The position numbers and the translations under genes were made by a program. From Apostichopus japonicus (lineage: Eukaryota; Echinodermata; Holothuroidea; Aspidochirotida; Stichopodidae): 64,000 nucleotides of DNA. The notes beneath the pieces were generated by a model that saw only the letters and a program-made list of their open reading frames with translations, was not told where the DNA came from and did no database searches. Location: NCBI RefSeq assembly GCF_037975245.1, contig NC_092574.1:25317213-25381212 (forward strand), in the 5' to 3' direction. This document shows positions 27,101-42,100 of this stretch, piece by piece (within the stretch, counting starts at the first letter, position 1; each line of letters begins with the position of its first letter).

Positions 27101-30100
27101 AAGAATCGTCGCCGTAAAAGCAGTATGCCTTCCTGGATGAATAAGAAAATTAGGTGTGCAATTAATCAAAAACGTAGAATGTGGAAGTTGTTTAGGAGGA
27201 CTTATTTTGAATCTCTTTTCAAAATTCATCAGCTGAAGTAGAACGCTTACTGTCTGATGCAAACTTGAATTTCGAAAATAGCATTGCCTTAAATATTAAG
27301 GATGACTCAAATGCCTTCTTTTCTTATGTCAGGTCAAAGCAGAAAGTTAAAGATTCACTTGTTTCTCTTCGGGCACCAGAGGCAGATAATATTGCTACTG
27401 GTAATCAGGATCTTGCAGATCTTGCAAGGGAAGATATGAGTAGTATTCCAGATTTTCAGGGGGGGGGGGGAGGGGTAGTGATGGTCCTAAACCGGAGACG
27501 GTCTTATTTTAGGATGAGGTTGTCTTTAAGAAGCTGCTTTGTCTAAATGTTTCTTAAGCTTCTGGACCTTATGTAATCCATCCGTATTTGTTGAAGTCAT
27601 TAGCACACCATTTCTGTGTTCCACTCTCATTGGTTTTTAGTAACTTTATGAATGAAGGTTATGTTCCTAAGGACTGGAGATGTGCTAATATTACCCCAAT
27701 TTTCAAGAAGGGTAATTAATCAAAGCCCTATACTTATAGGCCTGTTAGTCTCACTAGTGTTGCATGTAAGGTCATGGGGTATGGAAGATTTAACAATCTG
27801 GCTAAATTATTAGGCAGAAGTTTGCAGATGTGTTCCTGGATTTTAAGGAGGCTTTTGATGAAGTTCCCTACCAGCATCTTTTACTTAGGCTGTAGTATGG
27901 GTGTCAATGGGAATTTACTGCATTGGATCGAGAATTGGATCGGTAACGGGAAACAGAGGGTGGAAATTAAAGGCTGTGATTTTTCTTGGCAGAACGTTAC
28001 TAGTGGGTGACGGATCTGTGGCCGTGGGTCGACTATATCATGATGAAGTGTAAGAAAGAGCAAGAGCCAAATTAAGTTGTCACGACACTCAACTATTCGG
28101 GTTTATGCATTCTCTACTGATGGCGCTATATCAGTATCAGTACACTACATCCCTCCATGGGCGGCGATCCTGGGGGGGGAAGGGGGGATATATCCCCCCC
28201 ATGAAAATGGGTGGAGGGGATGTAATACACCATATCCCCCCCACCAAATGCCAGGGATAAGAATTTTTTCATGCCTAAATTTATGCATCATCGTGAATGT
28301 ACGGCTCTTTTTTAGCTTCATTTCTCGCCTACCATAAACGCAGTGCGATCTTTTCAAATAAACCGTCTTTATAAAGCAAGAATAGTTGACTGTAGGCTTC
28401 ATTGGCCCTATAACAACAAAATGTATTATTGCGCCCACGGTATTGATATAGTACATATATGCACCCTCATAGTATTCATATAGGCCCTATAGTAGGCCTA
28501 CACACGTACATGTTTCCTCGAACAGCTGAGAATCTCATGTTACCAGGGTAATGCTTAATACACGTTTCACCTGGATGCCCTAGCAATCGGTACCTAGTAA
28601 TGTAACTATGTGTAATTGTGTATTCATATATATAATAGCCTGCATGAGGCCATTTTCTTCATCGAATAATATAAAAGAGCTCTCGAACATTCTAACGTAG
28701 CGCCTGAAACAAGATTGACAGGGGCAATTTTCCCAAAATAACACCCGAAATTTAAAAAAAAAAAGTATTTTGGATCCTGATTATGAGATATTTCGGACAT
28801 GATATCCCTATTTTAAAGTTGGGTATATGCCGCTTGGAAACCTCGGGAAGTGCCGTTTCCGGCCATCTAGAGGGTTTGTAAATCCCAAAATTTTCTTGTA
28901 CGCTTCGCGCCAACTCATGGTGGCGCTACGCTTAGATAGTCAACCAGGCCATATCCCCCCCACTCGGAAGTACGGATCGCCGCCCATGCATCCCTCCCTT
29001 TTCAGGATACAGAAACAGAATTTATTATGTAATTGTAACATAAGAACTGCTTTTTTTCTCCTCAGTTTTAACAAACACAGTGATTATAATCAATTTATTT
29101 GACTGTTTTGTTCTTAATGAACAAATTTACATATAGATCTAATCTTGCAAACTGAACAGAATTTTGTTTTCTTTTGTGTGTGTGTTTCTTATATACAACT
29201 TATTAACATATATACAAACACTTCATGTGTTCCTGTCTGGCTTGCAACAATTTAAGTTACATAATCCTCTAAATATTTAGGTGGTTTCAAACTCTAACTA
29301 TTCTTGGACTAGAACATTCTTGATCCAGAAATTCATGACCAGTTGACTCACTTTGACATTTATCAATTTTACTACCTTGATATGGAGTATTTTCCTCTAC
29401 ATGTATGTATTTCTTTAATTGAGAGGCATGTATTCTATATTCTATATTCCACCACTTGTGGAGAACAAACTGTTATTTGAGAGATAAAATTGTCTACAAC
29501 CTCAAATGGTTCTGGATGGTATGAAGGTGATAATTTGTTTTGTTTGTCCTGCTTAACAAGACATTTGTCTCCTGGAACAATTTGGTTCTTTTTAGCATTT
29601 CTCTTTATATCACAGTAATCTCTGCTGTCAAATTCTCACCGTTATCATTAACTTCTGGCAATTTGGTTCGTAATTTTCGATTTTCGAGGGGAAGATAAAA
29701 AGTTACGTCACCGATATCAAACATCATGAGAGTGATAGAAGGGACTTTACTTTATCTCGTTATCTTTACCGCACTTCTTATATATTCCTACATTAAAAAT
29801 TACGTTTCATTAGTGGTATGAACTGTACCTTAAAGTTGATTTACAAACAATTTTTGAGTGCCAGCGCACCTTCGCCGTTGCTTATTGTCCGCTAGAAATT
29901 AGATGGCGCTCTTCACTTTTCTTCTTATTGTCGGCTCTTATTGTCCGCTCTTAATGTCCGCTTCTAATGTCCTCTATCTTCAATCAGGTTCAACTATTCG
30001 CTTTATGCATTCTCTATTGATGGCGCTGTATCAGTATCAGTATCAGTATACTACAGTGGGATTCCACAGGGGCCTGTTTCGGGTCCCTTGTTGTTTGTTG

Positions 30101-33100
30101 CCTATATAAATGACATTGACGGAGATATGTTGTGAATAGCTAAAGAGTTTGCTGATGACACCAAACTGTATTCTGAGGTCTCTTCCAAAAGCGATTCTGA
30201 GAAAATTCAAACGGATTTGGATAAGGTTTTTACCTGGTCTCAGGGGTTGCCAATGCTTTTTAATATTGATGAATGCAAGGTGATGCATATTGGTAGTAGT
30301 AAACAAACGTATAACTACAGTCTAAATGGTGAGAATTTACAAGGGTCTTTGTCGAAAGAGACCTAGGTGTCTACATTCATTCATCTCTGCAACCTTCTAC
30401 ACATTGCCTCGAAGCTGCTAAAAAAGGTTATATGGTTTTAGGTATGATTAAGAGGAACTTCAGTTTTCTGAGAGAGGACATACTTGTTAAGCTTTATAAG
30501 CAGTTGGTTAGGCCTCATCTGGAGTATGCTGTGTAGGCTTCAAACCCATATTTTGCTAAGGATAAGGAAGAACTCGAAAAGGTTCAGAGGAGAGCTACAA
30601 GGATGATTACTTCCTTAAAGGTTGTTCCTTACTATAGGCGGTTGTAACTGTTGAATCTCACCACACTTGAGCTTAGGAGCTTACGTGGTGACTTGATTTA
30701 GGTTTTCAAGATTGTGTATTCTTTTGACAATTTATCCTTCACTGACCGTTTCATATTTGCTAAAAGTAGTTGTACCAGAGGTCATTGTCTTTAACTCCAA
30801 ACGTCACAATGTAGGAAAAATATTCGGATTAAATTTTTTGCTAATAGGGTTGTGAATGAGTGGAACGGTTTGTCTGAGAAAGTTGTACTTGCAAGTAATG
30901 TGAATGGGGTTAAGAATGCTTTGGGCAAGCACTTTAGGCATTGTAATCGAGTCTGAGTGTTTTTATCTTCAGTTTTGTTTTCTCTTCAAGAGGGTCCTTG
31001 ATGGGGACTTGAGTGTCCCCCCTGATCCTTTAATACTACTGAAGTAAATTAAACTAAACTTAACTAACTATCATTGCAAATCTTCAGTTGTCATTTTGGG
31101 AGTACTGTAGAACCAATTTTGATGCAGTTGTTTCACATTATGTAAAACATGTGATTCACAAACCTTCTTCGATATTGTGAGTAGCCTTGGCTTCCAGAGA
31201 TTCTGTGCTCTGATCAACTCTGGTCAAGTAACGTAACACATACACGTTTGGAGCCAAATATATCATTGTTTGCTCTCCACAGCCTCGTGGCAATGCTAGC
31301 AAAGATTCCAATCCATCAATAACTGCAGTTATGACTGGTCCAAGGACACTGCCTGCAGGACAAAATAGTGACATTTGAAGCATAGATGGCATTTACAGCC
31401 CTGCACATATTTGGAAGTTTTCACCACAAGTAAAAACCAGACAGCAAAGAGGTTATTTTTCCTGGCAACATTTATCTAAAAATATGGACTATAACACTTT
31501 AGACAATATCATCACATTTAAAGCACCATTAAGTTGATGGAATCAACAAGGGTATTGTACTCATGTGAACCTTCAGATCAACTTCATCAACACTGTAGTC
31601 CATGTTTATTTGTACTCAGGTAGAAATACATACCAAGTTAGAGGTTCAACTAATATTAACTTCAGGGATCTGTACCAAGGAAGAAATAGCTAGAGGTTCA
31701 ACTAATGTTAAATTTTGCAGCTATCATGTTTTCAAGGATTTCAGAGTTTGACCTATATAGACATTTGACCTACTCAAAAATCAAAGTGTTCTTGTAAATA
31801 CCGATGTAGAAGTACATATCAAGTATGAGGTCCATCAAAGCATAACATTTTACAAGGAATTCAAATCTTGATCATATACACAATGCTTGCAATAACATAT
31901 GAACCCTCCAATTCCTTCAATAACGGATTCATGCCATGCTAATATAATCAATAATGATGCTAACCGATGGTTACCTCATCAATTAATCGACAAGGCAACC
32001 TCAAGAAAGGTTTACTTTATTCAAATAGAGACAATTCAAATGCATTGGAAGTATCACACAGTAACTCACAAACGAATTTTACATCTTATGTTTTCTTACC
32101 AATGATACTGACTTCACATCTTTCTGAGCCTGGGACAGCTCCACTAGGTAATCGTACGTCAAAGAAGTTGTACTGGCGACTTTCTTCAGCTTGAATCACC
32201 TCTAAATATCAGATGAAATCTACAAAAAAATACTAATAAATATGTTTATATAGTATTTACACAAAATAATATTTTTAAAGTACTTTACACAGGAAATAGG
32301 AAATTTCTTCCAAAACAAATCATACATTAGATATCAAAAAAAGCTAAAACAGGTTAAAAAAAATGATGTTACGTATGAACAACAAGCTTCCCTCAAACCC
32401 TGAGGTGCGATATTTCTACAAGAGATTCAGAATATTGTCATCTACAATCTGATACATTAGTTGAATATGTTTGCCACAACATGTCACTAATTTGCCATCA
32501 ATGGATTACTGCAATTAGGTTCATTATATTAAAGTGTGACAACAACATCAGTGAGTGTATTTTCAACTGTGGATATTGAGCAGTGTTATTTATCTATATG
32601 AACATTGAACGTAGCCCATACATGTGGATCTTGACCTGTGAAATGTACTTCTATGAACATCAATGTGTCTAGCTCTTAATTTTGGATCTTAAACAGTATA
32701 ATTTCTTCTATGAACATCTGTGAGTCTTAATCTCAGTTATCTGAGAATTAACATGTGTGAGGCATGCTGATACCTATTAACCATTGTTTACTATTAACTG
32801 AGTGTTCGTGCTCTCCATTCTCACTCTTCATCTCATGAATATTTACCACTGACAACAACATCTGAGATGCTAGCTCTTTCCTGCTGTCCTTCCTCTAACT
32901 GTTGATTCAATGAGCCTGTTGGGTCTAATGTTGTAGAACTAACAAAAGACCTTTCGATGCCCTCTGGCTAAGAATTTGAAAAGGACAAAACAGAAAATGA
33001 AAACAAAAACACAAAATACAATACAATGCTTTGAAAACAGAATTTTCTAAACTACTGAGTCACAGTAAATGTGTGTTATATAGTGAATATTCATGACATA

Positions 33101-36100
33101 CATGTCTATGTACAAGTTCTGGCCGTGTGCAAACTTGTAAGTTTAGCAGCTGCAGTTACTTAATCGTTTAAAACCCAATGAACGTACGTGCTCATTCTCT
33201 CCACCCTGTCTGTCAACCAGACGTCACTTTATCATGTAGTTTATGTCAGTTATATGTCTACGAGACAAATTGTTGTTGTTTGCTTATATCAGCCAGCATG
33301 GAGGACAAGAATATAATTTGAGAATACACATTTTGTCATCTAACGTTATTGCCTCCAATAACTCATCAAATACAGAACATTACAGGATGGCAACGAATAG
33401 AAGGAAACAAGTTTTTAATATGAATCGGAAAACAGAGTTGTTATATAGTCCTCAACATGTTTAGCAGACAGGGAGATGAAGCCGTGTGGTTAGCGTGTAA
33501 AAAATTCCATGTTTGTTGAGATTTGCAGTTTTAGTTACCATTATAAACGCTTTTATTTCGGTTCTAAGTATTATCATTGCAAAATCCATGTCAGCCTACA
33601 GTACTGTACATACATTATTACAGCTACGTACCCATACCACCATTTTAATGTAATTCCTACGTCAGAAGCTCACGGTTATGATTTATAACCAAAGTTCCGG
33701 GCCGATTCATACGCTTTGCTGAGTAAGGAGTTCCAAAGGTCCACATTGATGTACTACAGTTCAGATGGAGAGGAAATAGCATATTTTCTTTCTGAAATAC
33801 CGACGTCATTCTGGGTTCGCCGTTCGAAGGTCATCCAGTTTCCAGGCGTTGATCCAGGGACGTTCCAGGTGCCATTTTTGTTTCTGGGCGACCAGTTCCG
33901 ACGTGGATACAAGGAGAGACTTGAATCGACGTACTTGCATGACATAGCGAACTCTCATGCACATTTATGTATTTCAATTAGTTATTGACTCATTGATTGG
34001 ATTTGTATCTCACAAATTGCGAGAAAGTTGGTGAGTTAACAGGCCAGACGTTATGCTATAGGCGTATATTTTTAGTTCGTACAACTAGTACTAGTGATAA
34101 ATGTATTAGGCACTATAGCGGAACTGTACGTAGCACCTACTGTAACTTGGGAACCCCTGGTTAATATGTAGAATATAAATGGTCCATGTGTTTTGTTTAT
34201 GACTAAAAAATAACACAAACAATTGTTAGTTCAAATGGGTGTGGTGTTTGGCCATCATCGTTTAATTGGAACTCTGGAGAACTTCCAACTGAATTTGAAA
34301 ATTTCAAGAGATGTTGTACCTTAATGTATGACATGGTCCATTAGCAAGTACTGACAAACCAAGTAAATACAAAGTTACCTACTTGCTGTTGTGGTAAGGG
34401 CAACATGGTATAAGTATTCATGAAACCTGGACCGTGACTGATAAACAAAAGGAAGATCCAGTTGAAATCTTGGACTGTTTCAGAAACATTTCGAGCCAAA
34501 ATGAAATTTTAGGCTTTGTCGATTTGAACAACCATCTGAAAATGTTGACAAGTTCATTACTCGCTGTAGAATCCAGGCAAAGAAATGCAAGTTTAGCTCT
34601 GAGGAGCTTGACAGTAGACTTGTTGACCAATTGACCATAGAAACATCTCATAGAAAGGTTCAGCAGATACTACTAGCGAAAGATGATAAAATATCCCTGG
34701 ACGATGCGTTAGATATATCACGCACACATGTGGCAATAAAGGCTCATAGGGAGGCATTAAAATCCCCTAGTACTTCTATTGATGTGGATCATATTTACAA
34801 GCCTCATAATAAAAGTCAAGAGAAAAGTCCAAAATGTAACAGGTGTAGGTTGAAATATCCCCACAAAGGGACGTGTCCAGCCATTGGGATTTTTGTAATT
34901 TCTGTCAAAAGCCTAATCATTGGGAATCTGTATGTCAACAGAAAAAAGTAGTAGTCAATTTGAAGGTAAAGGAGGTAACAATCCAAGATCAAATATTCCT
35001 AAATCACAAAATCGATGGCATGGGAACAGCTCAACAAATGCATCAGCAGTTAATTATAATCGAAGCAGTGTGTTAAAAGATTCTAAAATTGAAAGTGTAA
35101 AGTTTGATCCAGTATACATTTGTATTATCAATAGTTCATGCCATTATCAATGATTCTAAAGCCATTGCTGTCCAAAACATATCCATAGGTCAACAGCCAG
35201 ATAATTTGAAAGTAAAGGTAGATACCGGGGCTGAAGGTAATGTGTTGCCATTGCGTATTTTTAGTAGAATTTACCCCGGTAGAGTAGATGGAAAAGGTAT
35301 ACCCTAAGCAATGTCAACGAAAGCAAATGAAACTATGGTTATGGCCTAAGGATTTAAGTTCTGCGATTAAACGTAGTCACCATAGAACGACAACCTTGGA
35401 GGAAATTACTCGCAGGTTATCCACTTGTACTATTTTTTCCAAGATCGATGCTAAACATGGGTACTGGTCAATTGTTCTTGATGACAGTCAAGTTTTATGG
35501 CTACTTTCAACAGTGTTTTCGGGAGATACAGGTTTAAGCGGTTAACAATTGGTCCATGCATTAGCCAAGATATCTTCAATTTGGAATGGATCAAATTATA
35601 GAATCTTCCCTGGTATTCAAGTGATTTATGATGATATATTTGTGCAAATCTGGTGTCATAACTGACACAGTGGGTTTGTTGTTTTCACTTGCTAGTAGAA
35701 GCAATTTCTGTAAATAGTCTAGATAGTTTTAATAAAAAAGAGTAAACAGATACTTCCTGTCTCTGCTGATTATACATATAGCAGATTAGTATTGGTTACT
35801 TTACTTTCACAAAGCCTTTTCATATGTATCCTTTGTTATTTATCTTTCCTGAGATAAACAGAGCCTGCTAGGCAATAACGCTTGTGGTTATACCTGGAAC
35901 AATAACATTTAGAGGGACAGTGTATGTTGGAAAAGGGTAACAAATTAGCCCAGAGCTGGGGAAGGAAAGGCAAATTGTGACATGAATATTTATAAGGAAT
36001 AATCCATCATGTAATTCCTGATTGGTCACCACGTTAGTTGGTCAACTGCATCTTTGCTAGAAGTAACCTATAGGGTGGAGGTAAGTCATGTGACAAACAG

Positions 36101-39100
36101 TTGTTGTCACTTAGTTCTGGTAAAATTGTATCTTGTTTAGGTTAGTTTTGGAGAGTTTGATTCTTCATCTAGAGAAAACAAGACTTCTCTTGCTAAATCT
36201 GTTTTACTTAAAATATTTTGTTAATACACCCAGGAAGGAGTGTTGTATATACTGGAAGTTTCGAAGATGTCCATCATGTCACACTTTATTCTTAAATTAT
36301 GATGAGACTGTCATAATAGTATATTTTTGGCCACTGATCTGGATTTTGCCGAGATGGTAACAATGGACGTTTTGTATTTTATTCTATTGCTGTTCTTCAA
36401 GCCTACCGGTACTTACCCGATGTATTTACCCGATGAACTGGATGCTACCCCACCAAACTGTAGACGTCACTCTTAACTATTTTATTAATTTGTCAAACCA
36501 TTCTTTTTTAAATCGCTAGGATGTTGTTTGTTACTGAGCACACTAATGTACACCGGAACCTTAATTCGCGAAAATGAACTTTTTCGCTTTTAATGCAAGA
36601 AACCAAGCAGTTCGCGGCAGCACTAGTTCAAAATCAGATAAGTTTAAGTATTCCTGTTCTTGTTACCTATGTCATGGCCATAGACAATAGGTTTAAGTTT
36701 TTCTAAGTTCAAAATGTTCCGTGTAAAGTACAGTGCACACTGTAACCTTATTATTGTTCAATGACGTCTATTCCATCTGTGCTGAATCTTGATGTACAGT
36801 GTTCAGTACCTCAGTAACCAGTATGTTATGTAACTGCAAGGATTATTATTTGAGAGTTTGGTCAAGTTGACATATTTGTAATGTATCTCCTTTCTATTGT
36901 TTTGTAACATTCATAGCCTTATTACACCCCATTTTCCACAATTGGAGGATTGAAAATATAGTAAGTTCATGGTACATTGTGTTTTGTGTCTCTTATTGTA
37001 AACCTGTGTAGAACTAACTCAGCAGTTGTTTCGAATATCAGCATTGAACCATTTGGACATGGGGGCAATTTTATCCTGTCTTGAGGCCTGGGCCCTCCTG
37101 ATACACATATTGCCGACCCATTTTCCTATTTACCTTGATTGAAGGAAAAGAGGGTTACATGTGTCTTCGGCAAAGATGAAGAAGAACACGACAGGAACCT
37201 ACAGTACATGGCTTAATGCAGGTGGCCAAAAAAGGTCTTGTTTTAACTTTGAAAAATGTGCAAAAAGGCAGTCACAAATCCAATTATTAGTATTAATCTT
37301 TAATGCACAGGGAGTACATCCTGATCCTCAGAAAAAGAAGCAATAGACACAATTCTATCACCATTAAATAAGGAACAGCTTCAAAGTTTTCTAGGTATAT
37401 CAGCTTACTTGTCGCCTTATATCCACTGAGGAGGTTGTTGAAGAAGCAATCCATATTTCATTCGTCAAATGTCCATAAGAGATCTTTTTGTCTGATTAAA
37501 GAATTGATTTGCAAAGAATATACCTTAGCTAACTTTGATCCTAGCAAGGGAAGTATAATCGAAGCTGATGCGTGTTATTGCAAGATTCAAAGTCAGTCTA
37601 TTTTCTTTCTAAAGCCTTGACAGAAAGTGTACAGCGCTATGCAAACATAGAGCGAGAGATGCTAGCTGTGGTCTATGCTTGTGAAAACTTTCTTATATAG
37701 TTATGTTTACGGTGAACATTGTATTGTCAAACGTTACCATAAACCACTCGAAGTGATTAAATTAAAGAACCACCACCTAGATTACAAACGCAACTTTGTT
37801 ATCATATGCAAACTCAATACAAACCTGTTAAAGAAATGCTTATGGAATATGCACTATCTAGGTTAAATCCATTGAAGTCTGGGTCAGTAGAAAACTAGCG
37901 ATCCGTATTGAGACTATTACAGATCCAGAAGTATGTGCATTAAGCAGCACGATTATGAATGGTTGGCCGGAGAAATATAGGAATGTTTCAAAACAACTTC
38001 AAAATATCTGGCCATTCTGGGATGAATTTTCTGTGGAGAATAGGGTAAATATGAAGGGTTGTAGAATACTTATTCCACCTAGTCTCAGATCTGATATTCT
38101 TGATAGAATCCATACTGGTCGTTAAGGAAGTATCAAGTGTTGATTTAGGGCTAAAATGTGTGTTTACAGGCCTTGCATTAATAATGACATAGAAAATATG
38201 GTAAAATTGTGTAGTTGTTGTCAAGAACATGGAAATTCACAAAGTTCTGAACCCTTGGAACAAATAGACGGTTCCAACCAGGCCATGGCAGACAATTGGT
38301 TCTGAATGATTCTATTTACATGGTGAAGTACACTTACCCATTGCTGATTTTTACTCACAATTCGTTGTAGTGAAGTACGTACCAAAAGGTAAATCGACAA
38401 GCTGTACTATAATTAACTTCTGCAAGAGTGTCCTTTCTGAATATCGAATTCCAGAAACATTTCATGTCAGATAATGGAAGTCATTATTCCAGTCAAACTT
38501 TTTAGGGAGTTTGCCATTCAGTGGAATTTTAATCATGTAACATTTAGTCCTAGATATCCACAATCGAATGGATTTACTGAACAACAAGTACATATTGTTA
38601 AAAAAAGGTATAATTAAGGCCAAACAGACAAATTCTGATATATGTATGTCCTTACAATGCTTGAGAGCAACACCGATATATTCTAAGCTGCCATATCCTG
38701 CCGAATTACTTCATGGTCGTAAATTGAGGGCAAATTTGCCAATTAAAATTGAAAATAGAAATGTACAGGAAAATGAAATCTTTGATCATCTGCAGGAAAG
38801 GCAGCAGCATAAAATATGTCATCATGATAAAACCTCAAAACCACAAGTGAAACCTTAAAACCTGGAGAGGGTGTTAACGTAAAGATCGGGTGTCGCGCAA
38901 GTGGTATCATGGTTAAGTTCTCAGTCAATGACCTGAACCTAGATCGTACGAGGTTGAAATGGATTCAGGTAGAATTCTTAGGAAGAATCAAAACACATTA
39001 AGGAAGGGGAAATTATTATTAGCCAGCCTGAGAATGATTATTAGGGCAGTCGAGTGATAAAGAAGCCATGAATAATCGAAATAGAACTACAAATTCAGCA

Positions 39101-42100
39101 CAATAGAAATGGTCAATTAGTACATGAGAATCAAACTCACAATCAAATAGTTAATAAAAAGCAAGTTTCGTATGTTTATGTTACGAAGTCGGGCCACATG
39201 GTCAAATAGAGAAATATATATATGTATTAAAGCAAGCAATTATTAAATTATATTATGTAATCATTCTCGTATATAGAAAGGGGGATGTAATATATTGAAT
39301 ATTCATGATATACATGTCTATGTACAAGTTCTGCCTGTGTGAAAACTTGTAAGTTATGCAGCTGCAGTTACGTAATCGTTCATGGGTATAAAGCCCACTG
39401 CACGCTACGTGCTCGTTCTCTTTACCCTGTCTGTCCACCAGACGTCACGTTATAATGTAGTTTAATTATGTATTTATGTCTAAGATATATCTTGTTATTT
39501 TCGGTTTATATCAGCCAGCATGGAAGATAAGATGTAAGTTGAGAATACACATATTGTCATCTAACGTCTTAGACTCAAAGAACTCATCAAATGCAGAACA
39601 TTACAATGTCAACCATAAAAAAGAAATTACCCAGTTCCCACAAAGATTGTTAAATCTGTCAATGCTACTCTTCTGCCTTTTATTACTGGGCTTATTAGTT
39701 TGTCAATAACAACCGGTTAGTTCTTGGAGTCTTGGAAGAGAGCTGTAGTTTGTCCTCTTCTTTAGACGCCTACTCTTCTACCAGAATTGAATATCTCAGA
39801 CCGGTAAGTAACCGCCAGTTTATCTTCAAGCTTGTGGAGAAAGTTGTAGCGAATCAAGTTTTGCTACATTGTAATGGTCATTGCCCTTTACCTGTATTTC
39901 AGGCAGCATATAGACATCACTTTTCCACTTACACTGTCTTGCTCAAGATTTATTCAGAAATCATGTAGTCTATTGATAAACAAAATTTTGTGCTGATGGT
40001 ACTTCTTGACCTCAGTTCCGCTTTTGATACGGTCGATCATTCTGTTTTGGTGAATATTTTGGAACATGACTTTGGTATTAAGAACACTGCTCTGAACTGG
40101 TTCATCAATTATTGTAGGAACAGGTCACAGTTTGTCTCACTAGATGGTATATATTCCGAGGAAGTCCCTGTCGAGCATAGAGGTCCACAAGGCTCGTGTC
40201 TAGGTCAGCTGTGTTTCACGATGTACACTGCATCTCTATTCAAAGTCATTTCTACACATCACAGGTTTTGCTTATGCTGATGATACTCAGTTGATTCAGC
40301 TTGAAACCGCAGCATAACACCACCTGAATCGATGCTTTCAATCTAATGCAAAATTGTATCTCTGATATTAGGGATTGGATGGATGCTCATAAATTGAAGC
40401 TGAACGATAGTAAAACTGAGTTCATTATCCTCGGCACTCCAGTCCAACTCATAAAGGTCGTCAATAAGTCTATCAAAGTTGGTGGTGCTTCCATTGCTTC
40501 TTGTAATCAAGTCCGCAACCTCGGGGTTATTTTTCGAAAAACACATGAAAATGGATAAACATATCAGTAAAGTTTGCAAGACTGGTTTCTATTATATTTT
40601 TAATCTAAAGAAGATTCGAAAACATATGTCTCCTAGAACTATGAGCACCTTGGTTCATTCATTTATTCATATTCACTTAGATTATTGCAATAGTTTGCTC
40701 CATGGTATTACAGGATATCTAATTCAGAGACTGCAACGTCTGCAGAACAGCTCAGCCAGGCTTGTTGTAGACTGCTATGACTTCAACACACCATCGTTGA
40801 GTATCCTCCATTTTTTGCACCGGTTGCCTGTTGAATTCAGAATTAAGTTCAAAGTACCGCTCCTGGTGTATGAGTGCATTCATGGAATGACACCCACCTA
40901 TTTGTTAGACGATCCGTCCTTCCAGGTCAAAACTCGTTATACCTTGCGTTCTAGCAATGCACTCACTCTCACTGTTCCCAGAACTAAACTGACCTATGGC
41001 GACCATTGCTTTACCATCAGCCGGGCCCAAGCTCTGGAATGGTGTGCCCATATCCGTGCTCAGTTCTCCCACTCTCAGTCAGTTCAAGTCTTGTTTGAAG
41101 ACTCATTTTTTTTTTCAAGTTGGCGTTCTATTGATGTTGTACAGCGCTATTGAATACTGCAAAGATTTTAGCGCTTTATAAGTTCATTTTTTATTATAGA
41201 TTATTATTACACAGCCGTTATGACATCTACATAATATGGGACAACCACATAAAAGGTTGTTTAGACACCATGTCAACAAGATCTTCACAACATAATAAGC
41301 TCCATAAAATCTATCCACAATTCCCTGGTTGTATGTACAAGCAAGTCCTCTCCCAGATGCAAATACACATGTTTGTCATCATAGTTGCAAAAAGTACCAT
41401 TTTTGTAAAAAACCAAAGAGGTTTCCAAACTTTTAAGCAATTGATAGTCCACATTTTTTCAAGACCAAACCAGGTTTTCCAATTTACTATGAAGCCTGTT
41501 CACTAATAATGACCAAGAGTCTAGTTACCTATTGTAAGCCTTTCAAAAGTCAGTGTTATTATGTACTACATAATTCTTCCAAATATGTAACCCCATTCAG
41601 TAATATTTGGTGTGAGGACCAAACTAACATGCTGTAGCCTTACTATTCACCACAGTATGATTTATGCTGTTAAATTTATCTCACACTGCTAAAACCCTTG
41701 CTTAGGTAAATCATATCAGAAGAAGCTTTTAAATGAAGTTAAATTAAATTTAAATGAAATGTTCCTTATTTTGCCAAGCTTCATTACAAAACTCGAGGCC
41801 TAGAAAAGAGATATTTCCTTTTTCCTACTTGTTCCAATTTTCAAGACAGCATAGGAACCATGGCTTTCACAAAGTCAGTAGTGCTTGGTTGTGTTAATGC
41901 AGTTTGTTGCATTTTATTTCAGTTGTAAGCTTTGAGGAGTGGCATAATTTAGTTTGAACTAAGTCACCTAATTATAATTGACTCCCACTCAACAGGTCTG
42001 AGCTTGACAGAGAACACAGAATGACATACCACTACCCGAAGAATCTTCTCATCTGCGTCAGATGTCCCTAAATAGACCGCTGCAACCGTGATAGGATGTT

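Larger units (their letters stand above)
26840..31070 (+). mobile_element. CR1/Jockey-type LINE, 5'-truncated, interrupted by a gypsy remnant
   Basis: Plus-strand LINE fragments: endonuclease C-terminal region (about 26840-27030), a linker with [14 protein letters not shown] (about 27315), RT motifs RPVSL (about 27740) and [10 protein letters not shown] (about 27830), then after a 2.05-kb insertion PQGPVLGPLLF (about 30065) and [10 protein letters not shown] (about 30150), ending near 31070 in an A-rich TAAA-type tail. Frameshifts and stops throughout. It fills most of intron 12. Confidence 0.85.
33074..39605 (+). mobile_element. Ty3/gypsy-type LTR retrotransposon with both LTRs
   Basis: LTRs at 33074-33384 and 39286-39605 are clearly homologous (TGT...ACA ends; shared 'gaatattcatga', 'acatgtctatgtacaagttc'). 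A polypurine tract (gaaaggggga) sits directly before the 3' LTR. ATGTG/ATGTC flank the element, a 5-bp target duplication with one change. Between them lie broken gag, protease, RT, RNase H and integrase on the plus strand, plus a 1.5-kb foreign insertion in pol. It lies in intron 9 of the C3-like gene, in the opposite orientation. Confidence 0.9.

Noticed and set aside
33754-33988. Overlapping ORFs on both strands just inside gypsy element 1
   Set aside because: Part of the retroelement leader; neither frame shows a recognised domain, so no separate gene is called.
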